Positions 1-6,512 of a DNA stretch of 9,220 nucleotides are shown here, piece after piece. Below the pieces are notes generated by a model, which did no database searches, was not told the origin of the DNA, and was given only the letters and a program-made list of their open reading frames with translations. The stretch comes from an archaeon (lineage in GTDB: Archaea; Methanobacteriota; Methanobacteria; Methanobacteriales; Methanobacteriaceae). How positions within the stretch are numbered: the first letter of the stretch is position 1; each line of letters opens with the position of its first letter. The DNA lies in NCBI GenBank assembly GCA_024409145.1, contig JAKSUF010000041.1, positions 1 through 9,220 of the forward strand, in the 5' to 3' direction. The translations under genes and the position numbers were made by a program.

Positions 1-243
1 TATTGAACTTTTACTGAATTCTAACTAAATAAAAAAATTATTATTTTTTGATAGAATCACAATTCGATTTAACACTATAACTTTCTAACACCTCTACATT
101 AATAATATCATAACTATAATCAATTAATTAAAGCATCGGATTTATTCCTAATAATTAATCCTCCAAAAATAGTATTCAATAAATTCTTAAATTAACTTCT
201 AAATTCTATATTAATATCATTCAACACGTGTTTTAGTTATATG
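1..243. other. AT-rich intergenic region, no gene seen
   Basis: This stretch is very AT-rich and has stop codons in all frames. I read both strands for a gene end or a short gene. On the minus strand there are SD-like GGAGG (near 161-165) and GAGGTG (near 90-95) strings, but the frames after them stop within a few to about 17 codons. No tRNA-like or other structured RNA signature was recognised. The only distinct element is the palindrome AACACGTGTT at 223-232, described separately. Confidence 0.6.
223..232. promoter_or_regulatory. 10-bp perfect palindrome upstream of the adhesin-peptidase promoter
   Basis: AACACGTGTT is a perfect 10-bp palindrome and contains CACGTG, a GC-rich core in a region of nearly pure A and T. 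It ends about 20 bp before the TATA-like element at 251-258. That is where an archaeal regulator bound upstream of BRE/TATA would sit. Function as an operator is an inference from sequence and position only. Confidence 0.3.
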
Positions 244-260
244 AACAAATATTTATATCT
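244..260 (+). promoter_or_regulatory. Probable archaeal promoter (BRE/TATA) of the adhesin-peptidase gene
   Basis: A purine-rich stretch (GAACAAA, BRE-like) is followed by ATTTATAT at 251-258, a good archaeal TATA box. Transcription would begin about 25 bp downstream, near 280. This leaves a leader of roughly 20 nt before the TTG start proposed at 304, long enough to include the SD at 294-299. A second AT-rich element at 264-274 could also serve, but its leader would be too short to hold the SD. Confidence 0.5.
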
Positions 261-303
261 TAAAATTATATATTATTAATTGTTTGTATTATGGGTGATT
301 TGT

Positions 304-3300
304 TTGAATAGTAAAAAAATATTCTTTCTATCTATCTTAATTATTTGTATGTGTATGGTAATTGGACCTGTTTCTGCAATTGATGATTATGATGATGGTT
401 ATTTGAGTTCTTCTGATTTGGACTCTAATTTAATTGCAGTTTCTAGTTCTGAGGAAAATATTTCTAGTTGTGATTCAGAGCCTTATGCTCTATATGATGA
501 TGTAAATTCTAATACTGAGCTAAGTTCTGTATCTACTAATTCTGTGTCTGATTTAAGTGAAGAATCTACTAATTATACAATCTATTTTAATGTAAATGCA
601 GCTTCTGATGGTGATGGTACATTTGAGAATCCATATAAAGAGTTTAGTTTTTCTAAATTAAAGTCTAATTGTTCTGCATTTTTTTATAATGGTGTTTATA
701 ATTTAAATGAAGATTCTATAAAATTTGATAATTTAAGTTCTGTTACTTTATCTGGTGAAGATTCTAATAATGTTATAATTGGATATAATGGAACAAATGT
801 TTTTAAATTTGATGATTTTACTATTAGTGATTTAACATTAAAAGGGTTCTATATTAGTGTAAAATCTCGTTTTAATGGAACTAATGTAATATTTAGAGAT
901 TCTGTTGCACCTAATCTTATTGGAGATGATTCTTATGGTGGCGTAATTTGTTCTATATATTCTGTGGAATTATTTTTAACTAATTGTTCTTTTATAAATA
1001 ATTCTGCTAAATATGGTGGAGTTATATCTTGTTGGAACAGTCCTATGAGTTTAATTGTTGTGAACTCTAAATTTATAAATAATTCTGGGGTTTATGGTGG
1101 TGCTATTTACTCAAAAGGTGGTGATGGTATGGTCATAAATATGACTATCCTTGATTCTGAATTTATGAATAATTCTGCTAAATATGGTGGTGCTATTTAT
1201 TTAGATACTAATGTAACTGGTATTATCAAGGGTTCTAAATTTTTAAATAATTCTGCTTCTGAATTTGGAGGTTCTATTTCTTTATCTAGGTGTTCATTAG
1301 ATTTAAATGATTCTGAATTTGAAAATAGTTGTTCTGAATTAGGTGCTGGTGGAGCTATTTACTTAATCCGGTCTAATGGTAATTTAAATAATATTGCTTT
1401 TAATAATTGTTCTTCTGAATTTGGAGGGTCTTTATGTTCTTTATTAACTAATCTTACTATGAAAGAGTCCAGATTTAGAAACTCTCATGCTAAATATTCT
1501 GGTGGTGCTGTTTATGTTGAGTATGATCCTATTATTATAAATTCTTCTGAATTTTCTAATTGTTCTTCAATTAGGGGTGGGGCTATATTTATTGATTCTT
1601 GTGATTCTTTTACATTATCAAATTCTAAATTTATAAATAATAATGCAAGTTATGGTATGGATTTATTCTTTAATGAAAATCCAGTTTTTAATAATATTAA
1701 TAATGTATTTGTTAATAATAATACAATTCATAATCAAAGTGAATTTGAATTACCTTGTATTGATGATAACTCTACTGTTATTGTTAATAATAATATTATA
1801 GTTAAGGACTTACCTGATAAATATGATTTAAGAGAGAAAGGTTATTTAACTCCTATTAAAAATCAGTTTGATGGTGAAGATTGTTGGTCTTTTGCAGCAG
1901 TTGCAGCTATTGAATCTGCTATTCTAAAAGCAACTAATGGAACTCAATCTTATATATTTTCTGAAGAGAATCTTAAGAATCTAATGAGAGTTTATTCGGA
2001 TTATGGTTGGCCATTTGATTTTGATTCTGGTGCTATAGCACCTATGGCTATTGCTTATCTAGCTGGTTGGTTAGGTCCTGTTTATGATATTGATGATAAA
2101 TATTCTGATTTAAGTGTATTGTCTCCAGTTTTAAGTCCGATAATACATGTATCAAATATTATTTGTGCAGATTTGGATGATAAGGATCATGCAATTAAAG
2201 AGTCTATTAAGTACTTAATCTTAAATTATGGTGCAGTATCTACGGTTTATTGTCATAATGATAGTTATTATAATGAAGATACTCATTCTTACTATTATAA
2301 TTATGATGATGATATAAATCATGCTGTTGCTATTGTAGGATGGGATGACAATTATTCTAAAGATAATTTTATCATTACTCCTCCTGGTGATGGTGCTTGG
2401 ATTATAAGAAATAGTTGGGGATCAAGTTTTGGTGATAATGGATATTTCTATATATCTTATTATGATACTTCTTTTTCCCATAGTTATAATAAAAATTTAG
2501 ATAATTATGTTATTGTTCTTAAGGATAGTAATAATTATACTAAAAATTATCAATATGATTTAGGAGTAACTGATTGGATTACAAGTGGAAATAATACTAT
2601 TTGGTATAAAAATACATTTACTTCCAAAGGAGATGACTTATTAGCTGCATTTTCTACTTACTTTAAAGCTAAAACTAATTACACTGCTTATATTTATATA
2701 AATGATGTATTGACTCTTAATCAAAGTGGATATGTTGATTATATGGGTTATCATACAATACAATTAAATGACCTTATTTCTATTAAAAATGGGGATAAAT
2801 TTTCAATTGTTATTCAAGTAGATAATGCTAAAGGTGGAAAGTTCCCAATTTTTGAAAATTATAGTTCTAATAGGGATTATTTTGTTGCTAATGTGTCATT
2901 CTTTAGTTATGATGGGGTAAATTGGATTGATTTACATGATTATAGAGGACATAATGGTGAAAGCGAAGCTGTTAAATCTGCATCTTTAGCTTGTATTAAA
3001 GCATTTACTATTCATAATTCAAGTTCTAATCCATTAATTAATTTAAGTGTTAATGATGTTTTCTATAAAGATGATGTGATACTTAATATAAGTACAGATT
3101 CGAATATTAATGATAAAATTAGTATTAATGTCAATAATGAGGAATATGTTTTAGATCTTGTTAATGGATTTGCTACTCTAAAATTATCTAATTTGAGTAT
3201 AGGTAGTTATGATGTTATTGCTAAATTAAACACAAGTCTTAATATTTTAGCTTCATCCAGTTTTAATGTTAAATCAACTACTAGTATTAGTGCAAGTAAT

Positions 3301-3984
3301 TTAAAAGTCCCAGCTTATACTAGTAAATATATTATAGCTACTTTAAAAGATGTTAATGGTAATGTTTTAAGTGGTAAGAAGGTTAAATTTACAGTTGGTG
3401 GTAAAAATTATACTGTAACTACTAATTCTAAAGGTCAAGCTAAGGTATTATTTAAAAGTAATGTTACTAAGGTTCATAATGTAAGGATTTACTTTGCTGG
3501 TGAAGGTGCTTATTTAGGAAGCTCTAAATCTATTGAAGTCACTGTTGTACCTGCTTATGTTACTGTATCAAATATTATTAAAGCAGCAAGAAGTTTAAAA
3601 TCTTATAGTGTTAAAAATAAGAAGTTACCTGCTACTATTACTGTTGGATCTTATAAATTAACTCATCCACAACTTTCATACTTGATGGCTGTTGCAATTA
3701 AACATATAAAATCAGGTAAAAAATTAAATACAAAAGTTAAGGTGATTAATGTTAAAGCAACACAATATAATGCTAAAGTATCTAAGAAAATTTATAAAAA
3801 AGGATATTTAAGTATTGTTAATTCTCTTTATAAAAAAGGAGTTAAAGGAACACTTCCTAAGTATGTTACTTATGCTGGTAAAAAGATTGCTTATAATCCA
3901 TATACTTACTCCATATCTAAAATTTTAGCATTTTATAATAGTAAGAAAAAATTACCAAAATATTGTGTATTCACAAATTACTAA
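304..3984 (+). CDS. Secreted adhesin-like protein with Pmp-type beta-helix, C1A (papain-like) cysteine peptidase and pseudomurein-binding-type repeats
   Basis: Predicted extracellular, wall-attached peptidase/adhesin of 1226 aa. The frame is open from 280, but I choose TTG at 304 because GGTGAT (294-299) lies 4 nt before it and the product then begins with a clean signal peptide (positive NSKK, hydrophobic core, cleavage after VSA, residue 25). A Ser/Asp-rich stretch follows to about 90. Next is a beta-helix with nine F-x-N-[NS]...GG-[AS]-[IV] units (about 230-456). The C1A domain spans about 505-740: oxyanion Gln521 (KNQ), nucleophile Cys527 (EDCWSFA), His673 (NHAVAIVGWDD) and Asn703 (RNSWG). 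The set is complete, so activity is plausible. Residues 748-900 resemble the lectin-like domain that often follows archaeal C1A peptidases, then Ig-like modules (about 906-1083) and pseudomurein-binding-type repeats (about 1085-1226). No C-terminal membrane anchor is seen. Similar adhesin-like proteins with papain domains are known in Methanobrevibacter. The substrate is unknown; wall peptide or host/bacterial proteins are guesses. Confidence 0.9.
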   Translation: MNSKKIFFLSILIICMCMVIGPVSAIDDYDDGYLSSSDLDSNLIAVSSSEENISSCDSEPYALYDDVNSNTELSSVSTNSVSDLSEESTNYTIYFNVNAASDGDGTFENPYKEFSFSKLKSNCSAFFYNGVYNLNEDSIKFDNLSSVTLSGEDSNNVIIGYNGTNVFKFDDFTISDLTLKGFYISVKSRFNGTNVIFRDSVAPNLIGDDSYGGVICSIYSVELFLTNCSFINNSAKYGGVISCWNSPMSLIVVNSKFINNSGVYGGAIYSKGGDGMVINMTILDSEFMNNSAKYGGAIYLDTNVTGIIKGSKFLNNSASEFGGSISLSRCSLDLNDSEFENSCSELGAGGAIYLIRSNGNLNNIAFNNCSSEFGGSLCSLLTNLTMKESRFRNSHAKYSGGAVYVEYDPIIINSSEFSNCSSIRGGAIFIDSCDSFTLSNSKFINNNASYGMDLFFNENPVFNNINNVFVNNNTIHNQSEFELPCIDDNSTVIVNNNIIVKDLPDKYDLREKGYLTPIKNQFDGEDCWSFAAVAAIESAILKATNGTQSYIFSEENLKNLMRVYSDYGWPFDFDSGAIAPMAIAYLAGWLGPVYDIDDKYSDLSVLSPVLSPIIHVSNIICADLDDKDHAIKESIKYLILNYGAVSTVYCHNDSYYNEDTHSYYYNYDDDINHAVAIVGWDDNYSKDNFIITPPGDGAWIIRNSWGSSFGDNGYFYISYYDTSFSHSYNKNLDNYVIVLKDSNNYTKNYQYDLGVTDWITSGNNTIWYKNTFTSKGDDLLAAFSTYFKAKTNYTAYIYINDVLTLNQSGYVDYMGYHTIQLNDLISIKNGDKFSIVIQVDNAKGGKFPIFENYSSNRDYFVANVSFFSYDGVNWIDLHDYRGHNGESEAVKSASLACIKAFTIHNSSSNPLINLSVNDVFYKDDVILNISTDSNINDKISINVNNEEYVLDLVNGFATLKLSNLSIGSYDVIAKLNTSLNILASSSFNVKSTTSISASNLKVPAYTSKYIIATLKDVNGNVLSGKKVKFTVGGKNYTVTTNSKGQAKVLFKSNVTKVHNVRIYFAGEGAYLGSSKSIEVTVVPAYVTVSNIIKAARSLKSYSVKNKKLPATITVGSYKLTHPQLSYLMAVAIKHIKSGKKLNTKVKVINVKATQYNAKVSKKIYKKGYLSIVNSLYKKGVKGTLPKYVTYAGKKIAYNPYTYSISKILAFYNSKKKLPKYCVFTNY
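991..1671 (+). repeat. Nine Pmp-like beta-helix repeat units in the adhesin-peptidase gene
   Basis: Nine units of about 23-36 aa share a core of F-[IMLSER]-N-[NSC]-[SC]...[YF]-G-G-[AVS]-[IVL]. Examples are FINNSAKYGGVIS, FINNSGVYGGAIY, FMNNSAKYGGAIY and FLNNSASEFGGSI; the ninth is degenerate (FINNNASYGMDLF). Units 1 and 3 are nearly identical in DNA as well (TATAAATAATTCTGCTAAAT-like cores near 992 and 1164), which suggests recent duplication or conversion. The pattern matches the chlamydial Pmp (polymorphic membrane protein) repeat family common in methanogen adhesin-like proteins. Confidence 0.85.
3556..3984 (+). repeat. C-terminal pseudomurein-binding-type repeats
   Basis: The first unit (residues about 1085-1140) follows the PMBR pattern: V-S-N-I-I-K-A-A-R, then K-K-L-P-A-T-I-T-V-G, then H-P-Q-L-S-Y-L-M-A-V-A-I. 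A second, more divergent unit (about 1167-1226) has G-T-L-P-K-Y-V-T-Y-A-G-K-K-I and ends in I-L-A-F-Y-N-S-K-K-K-L-P-K-Y. PMBRs (PF09373) bind pseudomurein in Methanobacteriales, so they probably hold the protein on the cell wall after secretion. The region is Lys/Tyr-rich, unlike the acidic N-terminus, as expected for wall binding. Confidence 0.75.
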
Positions 3985-3989
3985 ACTTT

Positions 3990-4022
3990 TTTAGGGGATT
4001 TTATCTCCTATTATTTTTTTAT
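3990..4022 (+). terminator. Hairpin plus T-tract terminator after the adhesin-peptidase gene
   Basis: Five bases after the stop codon, TAGGGGA (3992-3998) and TCTCCTA (4004-4010) form a 7-bp stem with one G-U pair and a 5-nt loop. TTATTTTTTT and further T-runs follow immediately. T-tracts alone can terminate archaeal transcription, and here a hairpin is added. The element separates the large gene from the next operon. Confidence 0.7.
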
Positions 4023-4051
4023 TTTCTTATTTCTATCTTTTTTATTTTTTT

Positions 4052-4089
4052 ATTTTTTTTAGTAAATTTTATTTTTTTTAGTAAATTTT
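4052..4089. repeat. Two tandem copies of a 19-bp T-rich unit
   Basis: The unit ATTTTTTTTAGTAAATTTT occurs at 4052-4070 and again, identically, at 4071-4089. Degenerate T-runs precede it. It lies between the terminator and the next promoter. It may be slippage-derived filler or a reserve termination region; the repeat itself is directly visible. Confidence 0.8.
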
Positions 4090-4104
4090 ATATTTTTATT
4101 TAAC

Positions 4105-4122
4105 TAAATATTATTTATATAA
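4105..4122 (+). promoter_or_regulatory. Probable TATA-box promoter of the MATE operon
   Basis: TTTATATA at 4114-4121, preceded by A-rich BRE-like sequence (ACTAAATA), is a strong archaeal TATA match. Initiation would fall near 4143-4146, giving a leader of about 27 nt before the ATG at 4172. The element lies just downstream of the 19-bp repeats and a terminator, so a new transcription unit starting here makes sense. Confidence 0.55.
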
Positions 4123-4171
4123 ACTTCTAATTTTTAATTAATAAAGTTTAAGAGCTTAATATGATGGTAAT

Positions 4172-5938
4172 ATGACTGAACGTTCCTATAAATTTTTAAA
4201 TGATAAATTTAAAGCTTTTTTAATTCCATCTATTTTATTAACTATTTCTCCAAAAGTAGCTAATATTTTAGATTCTGTTATGGCTGCTAGTGCTTTAAGT
4301 CCATCTGCTTTAGCAGTTATTGGTTTTACAGGTACGTTTTGTTATTATAATTCATTTTTATTAAGTATTTTTGGATTAGCTGGAAGTTTGATGGCAGGTT
4401 CTGCTAAAGCTAATTTTAATAATGATAAAGCTAATCATTATTTTACAATTTCATTAGTTTTTGCTATTTTAACTTCCTTAATTTATCTGTTGATTATTAT
4501 TGTTTTTCATGTTCCTATAATGAATTTATTTAATATATCTCCAGAGTTATTTGGTCCAACAGAAAGTTTTTTATTGATTTCAATATTTCACTTTCCTTTT
4601 AACTATTTTATTATGGTTTTATCTTATTATGCTAGTTTAGATGGGCTTCCAAGACTTTCTTTATATGCTATATTAATAGCTAATATTACAAATACTATAT
4701 TAGACTTTGTTCTTGGAGTTAAACTTGGAATGGGGCTTAATGGTTTTGCTTTAGCAACTGTTATAGGTTATGCTTTGGGAACTGCTTATGCATTATCTTA
4801 TTTCTTTAATAAGAAACGTAATTTCTCTTTAGTTTCTTTAACTAAACAGAATTTAGATCATGTTTCAAGTCTTTTAAAAAGGATGATTCTAACTAGTTCT
4901 GAAAGTGTTGGGAAGGTATTCTTTGCATTAAAAATGTCTTTATTAGTATTTTTAACTTCAACTTATTATGGTCCTGTAGGTATTATAGCTTTAACAATTT
5001 ATGATAATAGTGAAACTTTTATCTATATGATTTTATCTGGAATTATGAAAACAATGTCTTCAATTATTTCTGTATTATTTAGTTCTAAAGATTATAATGC
5101 AGTACATTATATTGTTAAAAATTCATTAAGGTTGTTGTTAGTTATTTCACTTTCAGTTTCATTAATATTTTTAGCTTTCCCACATATCTTAACTACATTA
5201 TTCCATGTAACTATTCCTTCAGATATGTATTTTGTAGAAACTGTGATTAAAATTACTGCTATTGGTTTGATTGGTAGATCTTTCTCACAACTATTTGCTA
5301 CCTATTCACAAGCTATTGGTAAGAATAAAATATCTTCTTATATGTATTTAGTTCAAGAGTTTATTATTGCTATGGTAGGGTCTATAATTTTAGTCTGTCT
5401 GATTGGTCCTATTGGTATTTGGATAGCTATTGTTTTATCTGAAATCGCTCCTCTAATATTATATGTTATTTATTCAAAAGTTACTGCTAAAAAAGAGCAT
5501 TTAGATAACTTATATTTCCTTCCAGAATCTGAGTATTTAGAACTTAGTATTTCTAAGGAAAATTGGGATAGTTCTATTAAAGATATTAATTCTTTATTGT
5601 CAAAGTATATTAAAGAAGATTTAAGTACTGTAAATTTAATATTTAAATCATTATCTAATTATGCATTTAATAAAAATGATGATATTGATTCTGTTGATGT
5701 TTTAATTAAGACTGGTGAAGATTGTGTGTTGATTTCTTTAACTGATGATGGATTGCCTTTTAATCCTACAGAAATTTTAGAAAATCTTGATGATGAGCAA
5801 ATTGAATTGGTAAATAAACTTAAAAATGAGATTGAAGTTTCTAGTTTGGATATTGATGTAGATTATATAAATGTATTGGGTTTTAATAAGATTTGTGTTT
5901 TATCTTTTAAAATATTGGTTATAAAATTTAATTATTAA
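4172..5938 (+). CDS. MATE-family efflux transporter with C-terminal RsbW-like (degenerate HATPase) domain
   Basis: Integral membrane exporter of 588 aa. The first about 433 residues contain around twelve hydrophobic segments in two halves and resemble the MATE (multi antimicrobial extrusion, NorM/DinF-like) family, which exports cationic drugs or metabolites by Na+ or H+ antiport. Typical MATE proteins end at about 450 aa. This one has a soluble tail of about 155 residues (434-588), probably cytoplasmic. The tail reads like an RsbW/SpoIIAB-type GHKL ATPase: helix, L-x-x-x-S-L-S-N-Y-A (N-box, Asn496), two strands, then DDGLPFNP (residues 525-532, G1 box), and a final strand G-F-N-K-I-C-V-L. 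The N-box Glu is Lys492 and no glycine-rich G2 box is visible, so ATP hydrolysis is doubtful; it may sense nucleotide or bind a partner. The start ATG has only a weak SD (GATGGT, 4163-4168). The substrate cannot be read from sequence. Confidence 0.88.
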   Translation: MTERSYKFLNDKFKAFLIPSILLTISPKVANILDSVMAASALSPSALAVIGFTGTFCYYNSFLLSIFGLAGSLMAGSAKANFNNDKANHYFTISLVFAILTSLIYLLIIIVFHVPIMNLFNISPELFGPTESFLLISIFHFPFNYFIMVLSYYASLDGLPRLSLYAILIANITNTILDFVLGVKLGMGLNGFALATVIGYALGTAYALSYFFNKKRNFSLVSLTKQNLDHVSSLLKRMILTSSESVGKVFFALKMSLLVFLTSTYYGPVGIIALTIYDNSETFIYMILSGIMKTMSSIISVLFSSKDYNAVHYIVKNSLRLLLVISLSVSLIFLAFPHILTTLFHVTIPSDMYFVETVIKITAIGLIGRSFSQLFATYSQAIGKNKISSYMYLVQEFIIAMVGSIILVCLIGPIGIWIAIVLSEIAPLILYVIYSKVTAKKEHLDNLYFLPESEYLELSISKENWDSSIKDINSLLSKYIKEDLSTVNLIFKSLSNYAFNKNDDIDSVDVLIKTGEDCVLISLTDDGLPFNPTEILENLDDEQIELVNKLKNEIEVSSLDIDVDYINVLGFNKICVLSFKILVIKFNY

Positions 5939-5981
5939 CTTATATTTTATATTTTAATTTTTAATTTTGGTGGTGAATTTA
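5939..5981 (+). promoter_or_regulatory. Short AT-rich spacer with strong SD; possible internal promoter
   Basis: The 43-nt gap contains TATATTTTATATTTT (5941-5955), which could act as a weak TATA box, and ends with GGTGGTGA (5969-5976) five bases before ATG 5982. There is no convincing terminator hairpin, so read-through from the MATE gene is likely, but an extra start for the downstream pair cannot be excluded. Confidence 0.35.
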
Positions 5982-6500
5982 ATGATAAATAAAGAACTTT
6001 GGGATAAATGTGTAAAATTCCATGGGCATGAATGTCCTGGACTTGCAATAGGATATAGAGCATCTCTTTATGTACAGGACCTTCTTAATATTAATTTTTC
6101 AGAAGATGAAGAAGTAATTTGTATAAGTGAAAATGATGCTTGTGGAATAGATGCTATTCAAGTGATTACTGGGTGTACAGCAGGAAAAGGTAATTTTATT
6201 TTCCATATAACTGGAAAACATGCATACTCATTTTATGATAGAAAATCTGGAAAAAGTGTTCGTGTAGTTCTTAAAAAATTTAATAGTGAAATGAGTAGGG
6301 AAGAGTTATTTGATTATATTCATAATTCTAAAATTGAAGATCTCTTTGATGTTAAAGATACTGTTTTAGAACTTCCAGAAAATGCTTCAATATATGAAAA
6401 TATCACTTGTGATTCCTGTGGGGAAGAAACTGCAGAACCATTTATTACAGTTAAAGATGGAAAATCTTTATGTTTAGATTGTTTAGATAATAAAATATAA
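5982..6500 (+). CDS. FmdE-family protein with C-terminal zinc ribbon
   Basis: Protein of 172 aa of the FmdE family (PF02663), named after formylmethanofuran dehydrogenase subunit E. Visible family motifs are K-F-H-G-H-E-C-P-G-L-A-x-G (residues 12-24, with His14, His16, Cys18), E-N-D-A-C-G-I-D-A (Cys54) and T-G-C-T-x-G-K-G (Cys65); these are probable metal ligands. A C-terminal CxxC (143, 146) and CxxC (164, 167) form a treble-clef or ribbon zinc site, as in many FmdE proteins. ATG 5982 is chosen over the in-frame TTG 5967 because GGTGGTGA (5969-5976) overlaps the upstream codons and is well placed for 5982. No other fmd/fwd subunit is nearby, so a direct role in CO2 reduction to formylmethanofuran is uncertain; stand-alone FmdE proteins have no settled function and may handle metal or pterin cofactors. 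It is followed after 12 nt by the acyltransferase, so the two are almost certainly co-transcribed. Confidence 0.88.
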   Translation: MINKELWDKCVKFHGHECPGLAIGYRASLYVQDLLNINFSEDEEVICISENDACGIDAIQVITGCTAGKGNFIFHITGKHAYSFYDRKSGKSVRVVLKKFNSEMSREELFDYIHNSKIEDLFDVKDTVLELPENASIYENITCDSCGEETAEPFITVKDGKSLCLDCLDNKI

Positions 6501-6512
6501 TTAAGTGATAAT

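Noticed and set aside
60..165. Possible minus-strand small genes behind GGAGG and GAGGTG
   Set aside because: Frames after these strings end within a few to about 17 codons and have no good start, so they are chance SD-like strings.
4161..4175. Upstream ATG ATG giving a tiny leader peptide before the MATE gene
   Set aside because: The frame stops after four codons (at TGA overlapping the real ATG) and has no SD of its own; it is most likely coincidental.
5967..5981. Extended start (TTG) for the FmdE-family gene
   Set aside because: The extra codons consist of the SD itself (GGTGGTGA); ATG 5982 is properly spaced and gives the normal family N-terminus.
5982..6500. Assignment as the true formylmethanofuran dehydrogenase subunit (fmdE/fwdE symbol)
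   Set aside because: The family motifs are clear, but no other fmd or fwd subunit is nearby, and stand-alone family members have no settled function, so no symbol is given.
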